From the NCBI GenBank assembly GCA_021832345.1, contig JAKBKY010000008.1, positions 40,886 through 104,885 on the forward strand: a DNA stretch of 64,000 bases, given 5' to 3'. The stretch is from a bacterium (lineage in GTDB: Bacteria > Vulcanimicrobiota > Vulcanimicrobiia > Vulcanimicrobiales > Vulcanimicrobiaceae). A model generated the notes under the pieces. That model was not told the DNA's origin and searched no databases. It saw only the letters and a list, made by a program, of their open reading frames with translations. A program made the translations under genes and the position numbers. Below, one piece after another: positions 8,814 through 18,524 of the stretch (within the stretch, counting starts at the first letter, position 1; every line of letters starts with the position of its first letter).

Positions 8814-11234
8814 ATGGGGCCAAGTTACGATGCGCAGCACAACGAGTTCTGTGCCTATGTGGTGCCCGAGGCGCAGACACCGTACGGCATCCTCCTCGGG
8901 AACTTCAAGTGCTATGCCCAGTCGACGGCCAAGGGTGGGGTGCGCGGCTTGTGGGATGCCGACAGCGATCGGATCATCTTTGGGACGCATCAGATTGCGT
9001 ATCGGACGAATCTCGGGGGCAAGACGTTCTTCCCCTACCAAATCGAGCGGACGTTTACGTTCCTGCCATACGCGCAACTGGCTGAGTTCACTTTGGAGAA
9101 GCGCGTCCATGTGACCGAAGCGTTCTACGTTCCGCACGGCCCGGCATTCGATCGCACGGTCTCTTTCGTGGTCGACCTGACGCTTTTCAACTCCAGTTCC
9201 GAGACAGTCGAAGTGACGGCCTTCCCTTGGGCGCTGTTGGTCGGTCAGCGTTTCTATGGCGAGCCCGAACTGCGCGTGCGGTCCTGGGTCGAGGACGCCT
9301 TCTTGGCGACCGCAAACCAAGAGACCGGCGGCGAGCGTTGGTGGGGTGCATCGCGCAAGCCTGCGGCAGCGGTGGTTTCACTGCGCGAGCAATCGCTGAT
9401 CCGGAATATGCGGCGAGGCACGCTCGAACTCGGAGAACCCCTGGAAGAGGTGACGCCGCAACAAGCGCAATGGGTGAGCCGGCGGGTGTTCGGCGCCTTC
9501 GAAGTTCGCATCGGCATCGCCCCCGGCGCTCGGGAATCGCTGCGCTTGGCGGTCGTCTTCCATAAGGACGGCCGGGAGGGCAGCCGCCCGGTGCTCGAAC
9601 GTCTGCTCGGCGACGAAAAGGCACTCCACGATACGCAGCATTACTACGCCGTCAAGCTCGCAGACGCGCGCTTTATGACCCCGTCGCCGGTTATCAATCG
9701 CGGCGTCGTCTGGGCCAAGGCGAACATGCTGCGGATCATCAAGGAGTATCCCAACGGTTGGGGAGCCACGAATTCTCCGCCATCCGACATTTTGGTCTCG
9801 CGCGATACTTCGTGGTTCATTCATGGATTCGATTGCTTCTTGCCGCAATTTAGCCGGGATGCACTGGAGGTCTTTAATCGTTTCGTTGACGACAACGGGC
9901 GCATGATCGAATATGTACGTGGAGTGACTGCGTATAAAACGTCCTACGATCTCAACATCAATGACGATACCCCGCTACATCTGATCGCCATGTTGCATCA
10001 CTACAATGCGACGCTCGACGCACAATGGCTCAGCGATCGCATCGAACTGGTGCGGAAGATCACCGATTACATGCTTTCTCAACGGGATGAGAACGGGCTG
10101 TTGTTCTGTAATGCCAAAGGGGTCGATCTCTATGGGATCAGCTCTTGGCGGAACATCATCCCCGACTATACGTTGGACGGCGCGGTTACCGAAATCAATG
10201 CAGAGGGCGTATTTGCGCTTGAAGCCGCAGCGATGATGTGCGCGGTGGTTGGAGATAACGAGCATTGGCAGCGCTACGCTCGAGAAGCACAATCCCTGCG
10301 CGATGCGATGATGCGCTATTTGTACGATGCCGATACGGGTGGATTCGTCCTCAATTACGATCAGGATCAAAATTATCAAGATAACTTCACCGCAGACGAG
10401 GTCTTCCCGGTACTTTTTAACGTCGCCGATGCCGATCAGCGACGCTCGATCTTGCGGCGCCTGTGCGAGGCGGACTTTGTCACGCCGGTTGGCTTGCGCA
10501 CGATTTCGACTGCGGATGCCTGGTACTTCCCGTCGTTTGGTTACGGCTTGTTGGGCGGCATCTGGCCGGATCTGACGCTGTGGTGTGTCGTAGCCTTGGC
10601 CCGGAACGGGATGATGGAACGTGCGGTAGCGTTTCTTGAATCCATCTACGCGGCCATGGAGGCGGGATCGTCCCGCAACACGGTCCCGGGCGAGTTCGCC
10701 GAATGGTTCGACGGCGGTTCGTTCACCAACCGCGGTATGTACCTTTCACCCTGGACCGGCGCAAAGTATCTCTGGGCCGTGGCGGAGACCGTTGGTGGCC
10801 TCGACGGCTACCGCACCAGCGGCCGGCCGCATCTGGCGCCCTTAGCACCGCCGGGGTGGCGCTGGTGCGCCGGCGGTCGCGTCCATTGGGGCGGCCGGCG
10901 GTGCAGCTATGTTATCGACCTCGATCAGGAGAGGGTCTACTCCGATGTCCCGGAGCTCTCATGTGAGGAGCCCTACACGCATACCTTTGTCGGGCGAGAT
11001 GTGAGCGACGAAGTGATGGTTTCACCGGCGGAGGTGGGAGCGCTGGCGTTTGAAGATGAGGCGGGCAGCGTACGCATCTTCGTCTGCAATCCGCAGGATT
11101 GTGCGCGAACCGTACATCTGGAGTTTCGGGGCCGGACGCTGCGCGTTCGAGCGGCGATCGGCGCACTGCGCGAGGTGCGGTTCGCGCCGGTCGAGCCTCG
11201 GACCGGTCGTCTCTCCCTGCGCGGCTCCGCCTAG
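8814..11234 (+). CDS. Large six-hairpin (alpha/alpha)6 glycoside hydrolase, amylo-1,6-glucosidase/GH63-like
   Basis: 806 residues, no signal peptide, so probably cytoplasmic. The N-terminal third is beta-rich (GILLGNFKCY, RTFTFLPYAQLAEFTLEKR), like the beta-sandwich before the barrel in debranching-type glycosidases. The middle (about 300-680) has barrel features: DILVSRDTSWFIHGFD, DYTLDGAVTEINAEG, PSFGYGLLGGIWPDLTLW. PGEFAEWFDG carries a plausible acidic catalytic residue. The C-terminal 110 residues form another beta domain. ATG follows AGGGAGCGC. Probable substrate is an alpha-glucan or oligosaccharide such as storage glycogen; this is inference. It stands alone between ispE and pdxS. Confidence 0.7.
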   Translation: MGPSYDAQHNEFCAYVVPEAQTPYGILLGNFKCYAQSTAKGGVRGLWDADSDRIIFGTHQIAYRTNLGGKTFFPYQIERTFTFLPYAQLAEFTLEKRVHVTEAFYVPHGPAFDRTVSFVVDLTLFNSSSETVEVTAFPWALLVGQRFYGEPELRVRSWVEDAFLATANQETGGERWWGASRKPAAAVVSLREQSLIRNMRRGTLELGEPLEEVTPQQAQWVSRRVFGAFEVRIGIAPGARESLRLAVVFHKDGREGSRPVLERLLGDEKALHDTQHYYAVKLADARFMTPSPVINRGVVWAKANMLRIIKEYPNGWGATNSPPSDILVSRDTSWFIHGFDCFLPQFSRDALEVFNRFVDDNGRMIEYVRGVTAYKTSYDLNINDDTPLHLIAMLHHYNATLDAQWLSDRIELVRKITDYMLSQRDENGLLFCNAKGVDLYGISSWRNIIPDYTLDGAVTEINAEGVFALEAAAMMCAVVGDNEHWQRYAREAQSLRDAMMRYLYDADTGGFVLNYDQDQNYQDNFTADEVFPVLFNVADADQRRSILRRLCEADFVTPVGLRTISTADAWYFPSFGYGLLGGIWPDLTLWCVVALARNGMMERAVAFLESIYAAMEAGSSRNTVPGEFAEWFDGGSFTNRGMYLSPWTGAKYLWAVAETVGGLDGYRTSGRPHLAPLAPPGWRWCAGGRVHWGGRRCSYVIDLDQERVYSDVPELSCEEPYTHTFVGRDVSDEVMVSPAEVGALAFEDEAGSVRIFVCNPQDCARTVHLEFRGRTLRVRAAIGALREVRFAPVEPRTGRLSLRGSA

Positions 11235-11333
11235 GCTCGACCGGCCCGGAACCGTTCCGGCGCAAGCGGGGTCTGTAGTTGCAGAGCCTGGTACGATAGA
11301 GGCGCACCCGCCCATTTCACTAGAGGAGTCGTC

Positions 11334-12227
11334 GTGGAACAGACCGGAACCCTGACCGTTAAGCGTGGCCTCGCCCAGATGCTCAAGGGCGGGGTGATCA
11401 TGGATGTCGTCACTCCCGAACAGGCCGTCGTCGCACAGGAGGCAGGCGCCGTCGCGGTGATGGCCCTCGAGCGGATTCCAGCCGATATTCGAGCGGACGG
11501 CGGGGTTGCTCGCATGAGCAACCTCGAGTTAGTGCGCAGTATCATGGACGCGGTGACGATCCCGGTCATGGCGAAGTGTCGCATCGGTCACTTTGCCGAG
11601 GCTCAAGCGCTCGCGCAGCTCGGCGTCGACTTCATCGACGAGTCGGAGGTGCTCACGCCGGCCGACGATGCGTACCAGGTCGACAAGCACGCATTTACGA
11701 CGCCGTTCGTCTGCGGAGCACGCAATTTGGGAGAGGCTCTGCGGCGCATCGCCGAAGGTGCGGCGATGATTCGCAGCAAGGGCGAGGCGGGGAGCGGAAA
11801 CATCGTCGAGGCGGTGCGGCACATTCGGGCGATCAACGATGCGATCAGAAGCTTGACGACGGCGCCGCGCCAGGAGTGGGTATCGCGGGCGCGCGACCTC
11901 GGCGCGCCGCTTGAGTTGGTGGCCGAAGTGGCAGAACTGGGCAGGCTCCCGGTCGTGATGTTCTGCGCCGGAGGCGTCTCCACGCCCGCAGACGCGGCGC
12001 TGATGATGCAACTTGGCGCCGAGGGCATCTTCGTCGGGAGCGGGATCTTCAAATCGAACAATCCTCGAGCGTTTGCCAAAGCCATCGTCGACGTGACCAC
12101 GCACTTTAACGACCCGCAGATGATCGTCCAGGCAAGCCTCTCCCTCGGGCGCGAGGGGCAGGCGATGGCCGGACTGGATGTGCGCAAGCTCCCCGAATCC
12201 GAGTTGATGGCCCAGCGCGGGAACTAA
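11334..12227 (+). CDS. pdxS: Pyridoxal 5'-phosphate synthase subunit PdxS
   Basis: 297 residues, GTG start with GAGGAG seven bases ahead. It condenses ribose 5-phosphate, glyceraldehyde 3-phosphate and glutaminase-derived ammonia to PLP as a dodecamer with PdxT. The two working lysines of the family are visible: K81 in VMAKCRIGH and K149 in [12 protein letters not shown]. The phosphate-binding loop near the end (FVGSGIFKS) is intact. Very highly conserved throughout. pdxT follows after 4 bases. Confidence 0.97.
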   Translation: MEQTGTLTVKRGLAQMLKGGVIMDVVTPEQAVVAQEAGAVAVMALERIPADIRADGGVARMSNLELVRSIMDAVTIPVMAKCRIGHFAEAQALAQLGVDFIDESEVLTPADDAYQVDKHAFTTPFVCGARNLGEALRRIAEGAAMIRSKGEAGSGNIVEAVRHIRAINDAIRSLTTAPRQEWVSRARDLGAPLELVAEVAELGRLPVVMFCAGGVSTPADAALMMQLGAEGIFVGSGIFKSNNPRAFAKAIVDVTTHFNDPQMIVQASLSLGREGQAMAGLDVRKLPESELMAQRGN

Positions 12228-12231
12228 GGGC

Positions 12232-12843
12232 ATGGCGCGACCGAACGTCGGCGTACTCGCTCTGCAAGGCGATGTCGCTGAGCACATCGCGGCACTGGCT
12301 CGCGTCGACGCCGAAGGCATCCCGGTGAAGACCGTTGCCCACCTTGAGCGGGTAGACGCCTTGGTGATCCCCGGCGGTGAATCGACGACCGTCATGAAGC
12401 TCATCGAGCGTTTTGGGCTTGCCGATACCATCCGCCGTCGCGTCGCGGCCGGGATGGCGCTCTGGGGAACGTGTATGGGCCTGATCGTTGCTGCCCACGA
12501 CGTCGCCGGAGTTGACCAGGCGACGCTCGACCTGCTCGACGTGACCGTGCGCCGGAACGCGTTCGGGCGTCAGAATGAGTCGGCCGAGGTGGACCTCGCG
12601 ATCCCGGCGCTCGGCGCTGCACCCTTCCCGGCGATCTTCATTCGTGCTCCATGGATCGAACGAGTGGGGCCCGGCGTGCAGGCGTTGGCCAAGCGTGATG
12701 GCCACGTGGTTATGGTTCGTCAGGGCCGTGTGCTTGGCACCTCCTTTCATCCCGAGTTGAGTGCCGATGGGCGCGTGCATCGCTACTTCCTCTCGATGCT
12801 GCACGGGGACCAACGCATAGGGAAGGCTTCTACCGCCGCATAA
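12232..12843 (+). CDS. pdxT: Pyridoxal 5'-phosphate synthase glutaminase PdxT
   Basis: 203 residues. It hydrolyses glutamine and channels ammonia to PdxS. Class I amidotransferase features: GVLALQGDVAEH (7-18), IPGGEST, nucleophile Cys in LWGTCMGL (C81), and the His-x-Glu pair in TSFHPELS near the C-terminus. The stretch LDLLDVTVRRNAFGRQ is typical of PdxT. It belongs to the pdxS transcript; together they make vitamin B6 without the DXP-dependent route. Confidence 0.96.
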   Translation: MARPNVGVLALQGDVAEHIAALARVDAEGIPVKTVAHLERVDALVIPGGESTTVMKLIERFGLADTIRRRVAAGMALWGTCMGLIVAAHDVAGVDQATLDLLDVTVRRNAFGRQNESAEVDLAIPALGAAPFPAIFIRAPWIERVGPGVQALAKRDGHVVMVRQGRVLGTSFHPELSADGRVHRYFLSMLHGDQRIGKASTAA

Positions 12844-12854
12844 CACTAGACTCC

Positions 12855-13145
12855 ATGGGTTCTCAGGCGCCGCCTCACGAGGTACATGCGACCGGGTTCC
12901 AAGGGCAGATTCCGGCGATCGAGCCGCTGCTGTCGGAGTTGATCGCGACCTTGGCACTGGCGGCGCTCGCCTATCTTGCGGAGGACGACGGCGAGCCGGA
13001 TTGGGAGGCTGCCGATATTGCCGTCGACATGGCGGCTACGGCCTTCGAACGAGTGAAGGAAAGATTGAGTACCGATCAACGGTTGGCGCTCACCCAGATG
13101 CTGACCGAAACCAGGATGACTTTCGTACGGAAGCGAGGCATGTGA
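12855..13145 (+). CDS. Small DUF1844-like protein
   Basis: 96 residues, helical, no signal peptide. The pattern IEPLLSELIATLALAALAYL, then DIAVDMAATAFERV and RLALTQMLTETRMTFV, resembles DUF1844: a hydrophobic helix, a helix of hydrophobic heptads, and a conserved Arg-Met ending. Function unknown in that family. It begins 11 bases after pdxT without an obvious ribosome site, so it is probably read with the pdx genes; 31 bases separate it from the HNH gene. Confidence 0.6.
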   Translation: MGSQAPPHEVHATGFQGQIPAIEPLLSELIATLALAALAYLAEDDGEPDWEAADIAVDMAATAFERVKERLSTDQRLALTQMLTETRMTFVRKRGM

Positions 13146-13176
13146 TGCCTCGCTTCTCGCTAGGAGGCGGTCGCGC

Positions 13177-13707
13177 ATGACCGACGTCTTGGTGTTGAAC
13201 TTCACGTACGAAGCGATGAACGTCACGACCTTTCAGCGGGCGGTGAAACTGATCTTTGCCGGCAAGGCCGAGATCGTTCACAACCGCGATCGAACGATCG
13301 CGTCGACGACGCTTCAGATGCGCATGCCGTCCATCATTCGGATGCTGTACTACATACGCCGCCCGCGCCAGAAGGTCGCTCTCACCAAGAAGAACGTGCT
13401 CTTGCGCGACGACTACCTCTGCCAGTACTGCGGTTTGCGTGGCGAGAAGCTCATGACGGTCGACCACGTCGTGCCCAAGAGCAAGGGCGGTCCATCGACG
13501 TGGGAAAATCTGGTGTGTGCGTGCATGCGTTGCAATAATCGCAAGAACAATCGTACGCCGGACGACGCAAATATGCAGCTCACGCGTAAGCCGCGTCAAC
13601 CGAAGTACATCCCTTGGATTCAAGTGAAGCGCAATACGTTGCCCAGCGAATGGTGTAAGTTCCTCTTCCTCTACAATGTGTCCATAGAAGAGCGGATCGA
13701 AGTCTAA
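13177..13707 (+). CDS. HNH endonuclease domain protein
   Basis: 176 residues; ATG preceded by AGGAGG. The C-terminal half is a zinc-bound HNH fold: CQYCG (82-86), TVDHVVPKSKGG (94-105) with the His of the motif, an Asn at 111 and MRCNNRKNN with the second Cys pair. The N-terminal domain VLVLNFTYEAMNVTTFQRAV is characteristic of a widespread stand-alone chromosomal HNH family of unknown role. Nothing nearby suggests restriction or mobility, so a housekeeping nucleic acid function is more likely than a homing one. Confidence 0.85.
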   Translation: MTDVLVLNFTYEAMNVTTFQRAVKLIFAGKAEIVHNRDRTIASTTLQMRMPSIIRMLYYIRRPRQKVALTKKNVLLRDDYLCQYCGLRGEKLMTVDHVVPKSKGGPSTWENLVCACMRCNNRKNNRTPDDANMQLTRKPRQPKYIPWIQVKRNTLPSEWCKFLFLYNVSIEERIEV

Positions 13708-13857
13708 CCTGCTTTGGCAGAACGACCGTCTGCGCATAGGCGGGCTCGGCCGCGGCCGCCACGATCCCAAACGAACGTCCACGGCCGCCACGCATCCGTC
13801 GGAGCGGACGATGAGGATTGCAGGGCTGCCTCCTTGTGTGCCGTACCCCTGGCGCTC

Positions 13858-15081
13858 GTGAGCACTCCTCTCGACAGCCGGTTGTGGCTTCCCTTCACCC
13901 AAATGCGGGGGTTTGATCCCTCGGCGCGCACGTTCGTGCGGGGCGCCGGCGTCGAGCTCGAAGACGCGCGCGGAGCGCGGCTGTTCGATGCCACAAGCTC
14001 CATCTGGACGACGATCCACGGGCATGGTCATCCGGCGATTGTCGAGGCGATCTCTCGCCAAGCGGCGACACTCGACCACGCGACGACCTTGGGTGCCAGC
14101 AACCCGCCGGCCGAGGCGCTGGCGCAGCGGCTCTGCGCGCTGACCGGTTTGGATCACGCATTCTTTTCGGCCGATGGAGCAAGCGCCGTCGAGGCGGCGC
14201 TCAAGATGGCGCTGCAGTATTGGGCAAACCTCGGCGAACCGGAGCGCACTCGTTTCGTGCGTTTCGTCGACTCCTACCACGGCGATACCACGGGCGCCAT
14301 GAGCCTTTCGGATATCGGACTGTTCAAAGCGCCGTTCGGGGCGATTACCTTCGAAACGCTCCCTTACGACGCGATGGCGCGATGCTTGGCGCGCGACGAC
14401 GTCGCGGCCGTCTTTGTCGAACCGCTGGTGCAAGCGGCGGCGGGGATGCGTCTGGTGCCGATCGCTCACTATGCCGCGCTCCGTGGCGCACGCAAGCCGT
14501 TGTTGGTCATCGATGAGATCGCCACCGGGTTTGGGCGTACGGGCACCATGTTTGCCTACGAACAGCTTGGCATACGACCGGATCTCCTCTGCGTGGGCAA
14601 GGGTCTAACCGGCGGAACGTTGGCGCTCTCGGCGACGTTGGTTTCAGAGCGCGTCTACGCTGCGTTTCTCGCCCAGTATCGTGACGGCCGGCACTTCTTT
14701 CACGGGCACTCTTACGCCGGCAACCCCATCGCCTGCGCGGCGTCGCTCGCGTCGCTCGATCTCTTCCAGCGCGAGGATACCCTCGAGCGGGCACGCAGCT
14801 TGGCGGCCGGATTCTCTCCACGACTCGATCGCTTGCGCACGCACCCGAGTGTGCGTCAGGTACGGGCGCACGGATTGATGGTAGGCATCGAGTTGCATGC
14901 GGAGCGGCTGGATGCGCGTGGGGCGATCAGCGCCGCCTGGCGTGTGGCGAACCAGCTCTACGAACAGGGGCACTTTACGCGACCGATCGGCGATGTGATT
15001 CAATTGGTGCCGCCGTTGATCAGCGAACTCGCGACGGTCGAGGCGTTCTTCGACGCCCTCGAAGTGGCTCTCGTTTCGTGA
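13858..15081 (+). CDS. bioA: Adenosylmethionine-8-amino-7-oxononanoate aminotransferase
   Basis: 407 residues from GTG 13858. PLP enzyme converting KAPA to DAPA with S-adenosylmethionine as amino donor. The N-terminal LWLPFTQM, the SIWTTIHGHGHP segment and DEIATGFGRTGTMFAYE are BioA signatures; the PLP Lys lies in CVGKGLTGG. The frame is open back to 13714, but the extra 48 residues are Arg-rich and unlike the family, so I prefer the later GTG; its ribosome site is weak. It overlaps bioF by GTGA. Confidence 0.92.
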   Translation: MSTPLDSRLWLPFTQMRGFDPSARTFVRGAGVELEDARGARLFDATSSIWTTIHGHGHPAIVEAISRQAATLDHATTLGASNPPAEALAQRLCALTGLDHAFFSADGASAVEAALKMALQYWANLGEPERTRFVRFVDSYHGDTTGAMSLSDIGLFKAPFGAITFETLPYDAMARCLARDDVAAVFVEPLVQAAAGMRLVPIAHYAALRGARKPLLVIDEIATGFGRTGTMFAYEQLGIRPDLLCVGKGLTGGTLALSATLVSERVYAAFLAQYRDGRHFFHGHSYAGNPIACAASLASLDLFQREDTLERARSLAAGFSPRLDRLRTHPSVRQVRAHGLMVGIELHAERLDARGAISAAWRVANQLYEQGHFTRPIGDVIQLVPPLISELATVEAFFDALEVALVS

Positions 15082-16178
15082 GCTATCTGGACGGCGTCGA
15101 ACGGATGTTGGCGCAGATTGCGGCCCAAGATCGCCTGCGTCAGGTCGAGCCCGTCCGGCGCGCCGGAGCGATCGATTTTTCGAGCAATGACTATCTAGGG
15201 CTGGCCCGCGATCCTTCGGTCGTCCAGGCGCTACACCGCGCAACGCGCGTCGGGTCAGGCGGTTCACGGTTGCTTGGCGGGCGTGACCGCGAACACCAAC
15301 TGCTCGAAGAGGAGTTGGCTGCATGGCTGGGCCGGGAGCGCGCGCTGCTCTTCTCGTCGGGGTACCTTGCGGCGCTCGGTGCGATCGGCGTCCTCTCGTC
15401 TCTGGTCTCAAGCGTCTATTCGGATCGCCTCAACCATGCCTGCTTGATCGACGGCATCCGTCTGGGACGCTCACGTTGCGAGATCTATCCGCACGCCGCT
15501 CTGCCGAGCCGAGAGCAGCGTCGCAGCGGCGCTCTGGTAGTGAGCGAGTCGATCTTCAGCATGGATGGAGACACGGTGGCACCGGCCGGTCTGCTAGATC
15601 GTCTCGGAGAGGACGACGTCTTGTTGATCGATGAAGCGCATGCGCTCGGCGTGGTCGGCTCGCAGGGTGCGGGTCTGGCTTGTCGCCTCGACGATCCACG
15701 CGTGGTGGTGCTGGGGACGCTCTCGAAGTCATTGGGCGGTTGCGGCGGCTTTGTGGCCGGCCCGGCGCGGCTGATTGAACTCTTCATCAACACGGCGCGG
15801 AGCTTTATCTTCGATACGGCGTTGCCGCCTTCTCTTGCTCTTGCCGCACGCATTGCGCTCCTCATGGCGCGTCGCGGGGATGACCGTCGCGCGGGGTTGC
15901 ACGCAGCGGTGGCGCGATTGCGCACCGGCCTGCGAGCCCTGGGACATTCGGCGATTGAGGATCTCTCACCGATCGTGCCGGTCCTCCTGGGGGAGGAACG
16001 TCGAGCGCTTTACGTCGCGGCGCAACTGGCGCAGTTCGGCCTGATCGTCCCTGCGATTCGTCCGCCGACCGTACCGGCCGGTACGTCGCGCTTGCGCATC
16101 TCCGTGCGCGCCGATCATACGCGCGAAGAGATCGATCTGCTGATCGCGAGGCTTGGCCAATGCATCGCTACTTCGTAA
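15078..16178 (+). CDS. bioF: 8-amino-7-oxononanoate synthase
   Basis: 366 residues, GTG start inside the bioA stop (GTGA). Alpha-oxoamine synthase joining pimeloyl thioester and alanine. Motifs: FSSNDYLGLA, SGGSRLLGG, SESIFSMDGD, LLIDEAHALGVVG and the PLP Lys in GTLSKSLGGCGG. Slightly shorter than the usual 380-390 residues but complete at both ends. Second gene of bioA-F-D. Confidence 0.94.
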   Translation: MSYLDGVERMLAQIAAQDRLRQVEPVRRAGAIDFSSNDYLGLARDPSVVQALHRATRVGSGGSRLLGGRDREHQLLEEELAAWLGRERALLFSSGYLAALGAIGVLSSLVSSVYSDRLNHACLIDGIRLGRSRCEIYPHAALPSREQRRSGALVVSESIFSMDGDTVAPAGLLDRLGEDDVLLIDEAHALGVVGSQGAGLACRLDDPRVVVLGTLSKSLGGCGGFVAGPARLIELFINTARSFIFDTALPPSLALAARIALLMARRGDDRRAGLHAAVARLRTGLRALGHSAIEDLSPIVPVLLGEERRALYVAAQLAQFGLIVPAIRPPTVPAGTSRLRISVRADHTREEIDLLIARLGQCIATS

Positions 16179-16810
16179 CCGGCACCGATACCGATGTGGG
16201 CAAGACTCGCGTCTGCGCAGCGCTGGCCTGCGCTCTGCGGAACTGCGGCGAGCCGGCGACGGTGCTGAAGCTCGTTCAGACGGGTCTGCCGGGCGGCGTT
16301 CCGGGTGACGCTCAGCTCGCCGGGACGCTTGCCGAGGTCCCATTCCTTGAACTCGCCCGGTTCCCCGAGCCCGCCGATCCGTGGTCGGCCGCGCTGGCTG
16401 CGGGCGTTGCGCCGATTCGAGCAGCCTGCCTGGCTCGCGCGGTGGACGGCGTTGCGGGCAGCGTCCTGGTCGAAGGCTCCGGCGGTCTGTTGGTGCCGCT
16501 CAACGAGGAGGAGCATCTGGGCGATGTCGCCCGTTTGGCGCGTCTACGCGTGGTGCTTGTGGTCGGCTTGCGCTTGGGTTGCTTGAATCATGCACTCTTG
16601 ACGTTGGCCGCATGCGAACAACTCGAGCTGCCGCCGGCGGGCATCTGCCTTGTGGAGCGCTGGGGTGACGTCGGGCCCCGCTACCGCGCGGATGTCGTGC
16701 GCACGTTGCAGGGAAAGGCCAGGCTACTGGGCATACTGCCCTTTGCCGACGATGAAGCTGCCGCGGTAGGGGCAGCAGCCCGGCTCTTTCGCTCGACGCT
16801 GGAGACCTAG
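16160..16810 (+). CDS. bioD: ATP-dependent dethiobiotin synthetase
   Basis: 216 residues. It closes the ureido ring of dethiobiotin using ATP and CO2. P-loop FVTGTDTDVGKTR (5-17); VLVEGSGGLLVPL is the second family motif. It overlaps bioF by 19 bases. bioB and a pimelate-forming gene are not in the window, so biotin synthesis must be completed elsewhere in the genome. Confidence 0.94.
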   Translation: MHRYFVTGTDTDVGKTRVCAALACALRNCGEPATVLKLVQTGLPGGVPGDAQLAGTLAEVPFLELARFPEPADPWSAALAAGVAPIRAACLARAVDGVAGSVLVEGSGGLLVPLNEEEHLGDVARLARLRVVLVVGLRLGCLNHALLTLAACEQLELPPAGICLVERWGDVGPRYRADVVRTLQGKARLLGILPFADDEAAAVGAAARLFRSTLET

Positions 16811-16972
16811 TGTACCTCACCCCCTTACGAAGTTTCTCGTTCGCGTCGCGGTTACGGTCGGCGGCGTTCGTGATTGCACACCACTGCGCGACTGCCAAGG
16901 GGCGCTAGCGCATAGCGCCACGCGCTATGTCGTCCTTGCCTTTGCGCCCTTGCCTTCACGGAGCACTCCATC

Positions 16973-18487
16973 GTGGACCAATCGAAGACCCCGTACTTCC
17001 AGGCCTTGCTCGAGTATGTCGATGCCGGCGTCATCCCGTTTCATACGCCGGGGCATCAACAGGGATTGGGGATGGACCGCGCCTTTCGCGAGTTCGTCGG
17101 CGACAATATCTGCGCGATCGATCTGACGCCCATGCCGGGCATCGATGACCTCCTCCAGCCTACCGAGTCCCTTAAAGAAGCGCAGGAGTTGGCCGCCGAG
17201 GCGTACGGGGCCGACCGGACCTTCTTCCTCATCAACGGTTCGACGAGCGGAAACCAATGCATGATGATGGCCGCCGTCAACCCCGGTGAGAAGATCGCGG
17301 TGCCGCGAAACTCGCACAAATCGATGCTCGGGGGGCTTGTGATGAGCGGCGCACGCCCCATCTATATGCAGCCTGAGGTGGATGAAGAGCTTCACATGGA
17401 TCTGACGGTGACCCCGCAGACCATCGCGCGTACGCTCGAAGAGCATCCGGATCTGGTCGCCGTCTACATCGTCAATCCGACCTACTACGGCATCACCACC
17501 GATATAGAAGCGATCGTAGAGTTGGTGCATGCCGCCGGCAAGCTCCTGTTGGTGGATGAGGCCTGGGGCCCGCACTTTCACTTCCATCCGGCGCTCCCGA
17601 TCTCTGCGACGGCTGCGGGCGCGGACCTCTGCATCAACTCGACGCATAAGATGCTCTCCGCTTTCTCTCAGTGCGCAATGTTGCATCAGAAGGGAGATCG
17701 AGTGCGCGTCGACCGCCTCAAGGCCGTCCTCAAGATGCTTCTCTCCACGTCTCCCAATCTTCCGATGGTCGCCTCGTTGGATGTCGCACGTAAGCAGATG
17801 GCGACCGAAGGGCCGGCTCTGCTCTCTCAAACGATCGAACTTGCGCAGGAGACGCGCCGGCGCTTGAATCAGATCGAAGGCTTGTACTGCTTCGGCAAGG
17901 AGATCCAAGGTCGCAAGGGCGTCTTTGATCTCGATCCGACGAAGATCGCGGTGACGGTCAAGGCCTTAGGGTACACCGGATACGAGGCCTCCGAACTGTT
18001 GCGCCGGCGCTACAACATCCAAGTCGAACTCGCCGATCTCTTTAACGTGGTGGCTCTCTTTACGATTGGAACCTCTCGTGATGCGGCCGATCGTTTCGTC
18101 GCGGCCTTCGAAGAGATGGCGCGCGACGATCGCCCGGTCGACATCTTCGCGCCGTCGGGGATCCTGGAGCGGCGCCTAAAGAAAGGCAGTTACCGCCTGC
18201 CGAAGATCGCTCCCATGCGGATGTTGCCGCGCGACGCCTTTCTCGCCGATACGGAGTTCGTTTCTTTCGCCGATAGTCGCGGGCGTATCTGTGCGGAGAC
18301 GATCTCTCCGTATCCACCCGGCATTCCGGTGATCTCGCCGGGAGAAGAGATCACCGGCGAGATCATCGAGTATCTCAAGCTGGAGTTAAAGGCCGGCGTG
18401 CGCATCCAGGGACCCTACGACGACGAGTTACGAAAAATCCGCGTGGTGCAAGCATCGGCGGCAGGGGGAGCTTCCTTGGGCGCCTAA
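16973..18487 (+). CDS. Orn/Lys/Arg decarboxylase, SpeA-like short form
   Basis: 504 residues, GTG start with GGAG ahead. PLP fold-I decarboxylase of the short type lacking the N-terminal wing domain, like Bacillus SpeA. Motifs: VIPFHTPGHQQG near the N-terminus, FFLINGSTSGNQ, LLVDEAWGPHFHFHP and the PLP Lys in INSTHKMLSAFSQ (K226). The C-terminal PYPPGIPVISPGEEITGEI is diagnostic of the family. Product would be agmatine, cadaverine or putrescine; arginine is the usual substrate for this form. The mtnP gene at 23243 fits recycling of methylthioadenosine from polyamine synthesis, though it is not adjacent. The 162 bp before it carries only an imperfect palindrome around 16905-16931. Confidence 0.9.
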   Translation: MDQSKTPYFQALLEYVDAGVIPFHTPGHQQGLGMDRAFREFVGDNICAIDLTPMPGIDDLLQPTESLKEAQELAAEAYGADRTFFLINGSTSGNQCMMMAAVNPGEKIAVPRNSHKSMLGGLVMSGARPIYMQPEVDEELHMDLTVTPQTIARTLEEHPDLVAVYIVNPTYYGITTDIEAIVELVHAAGKLLLVDEAWGPHFHFHPALPISATAAGADLCINSTHKMLSAFSQCAMLHQKGDRVRVDRLKAVLKMLLSTSPNLPMVASLDVARKQMATEGPALLSQTIELAQETRRRLNQIEGLYCFGKEIQGRKGVFDLDPTKIAVTVKALGYTGYEASELLRRRYNIQVELADLFNVVALFTIGTSRDAADRFVAAFEEMARDDRPVDIFAPSGILERRLKKGSYRLPKIAPMRMLPRDAFLADTEFVSFADSRGRICAETISPYPPGIPVISPGEEITGEIIEYLKLELKAGVRIQGPYDDELRKIRVVQASAAGGASLGA

Positions 18488-18524
18488 GGCCTGTAAAACC
18501 TCTCCTGGGAAGTGAGGACCACCC

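Noticed and set aside
11268..11297. TTGCAG and TACGAT upstream of pdxS as a promoter
   Set aside because: The spacing is about seven bases, far too short, and no -35 is found at the right distance.
13090..14469. 459-residue minus-strand frame opposite HNH and bioA
   Set aside because: Spans two real genes on the other strand and has no protein-like pattern.
16925..17908. 327-residue minus-strand open frame opposite the decarboxylase gene
   Set aside because: His/Arg-rich composition without motifs; a shadow of a highly conserved PLP enzyme on the other strand.
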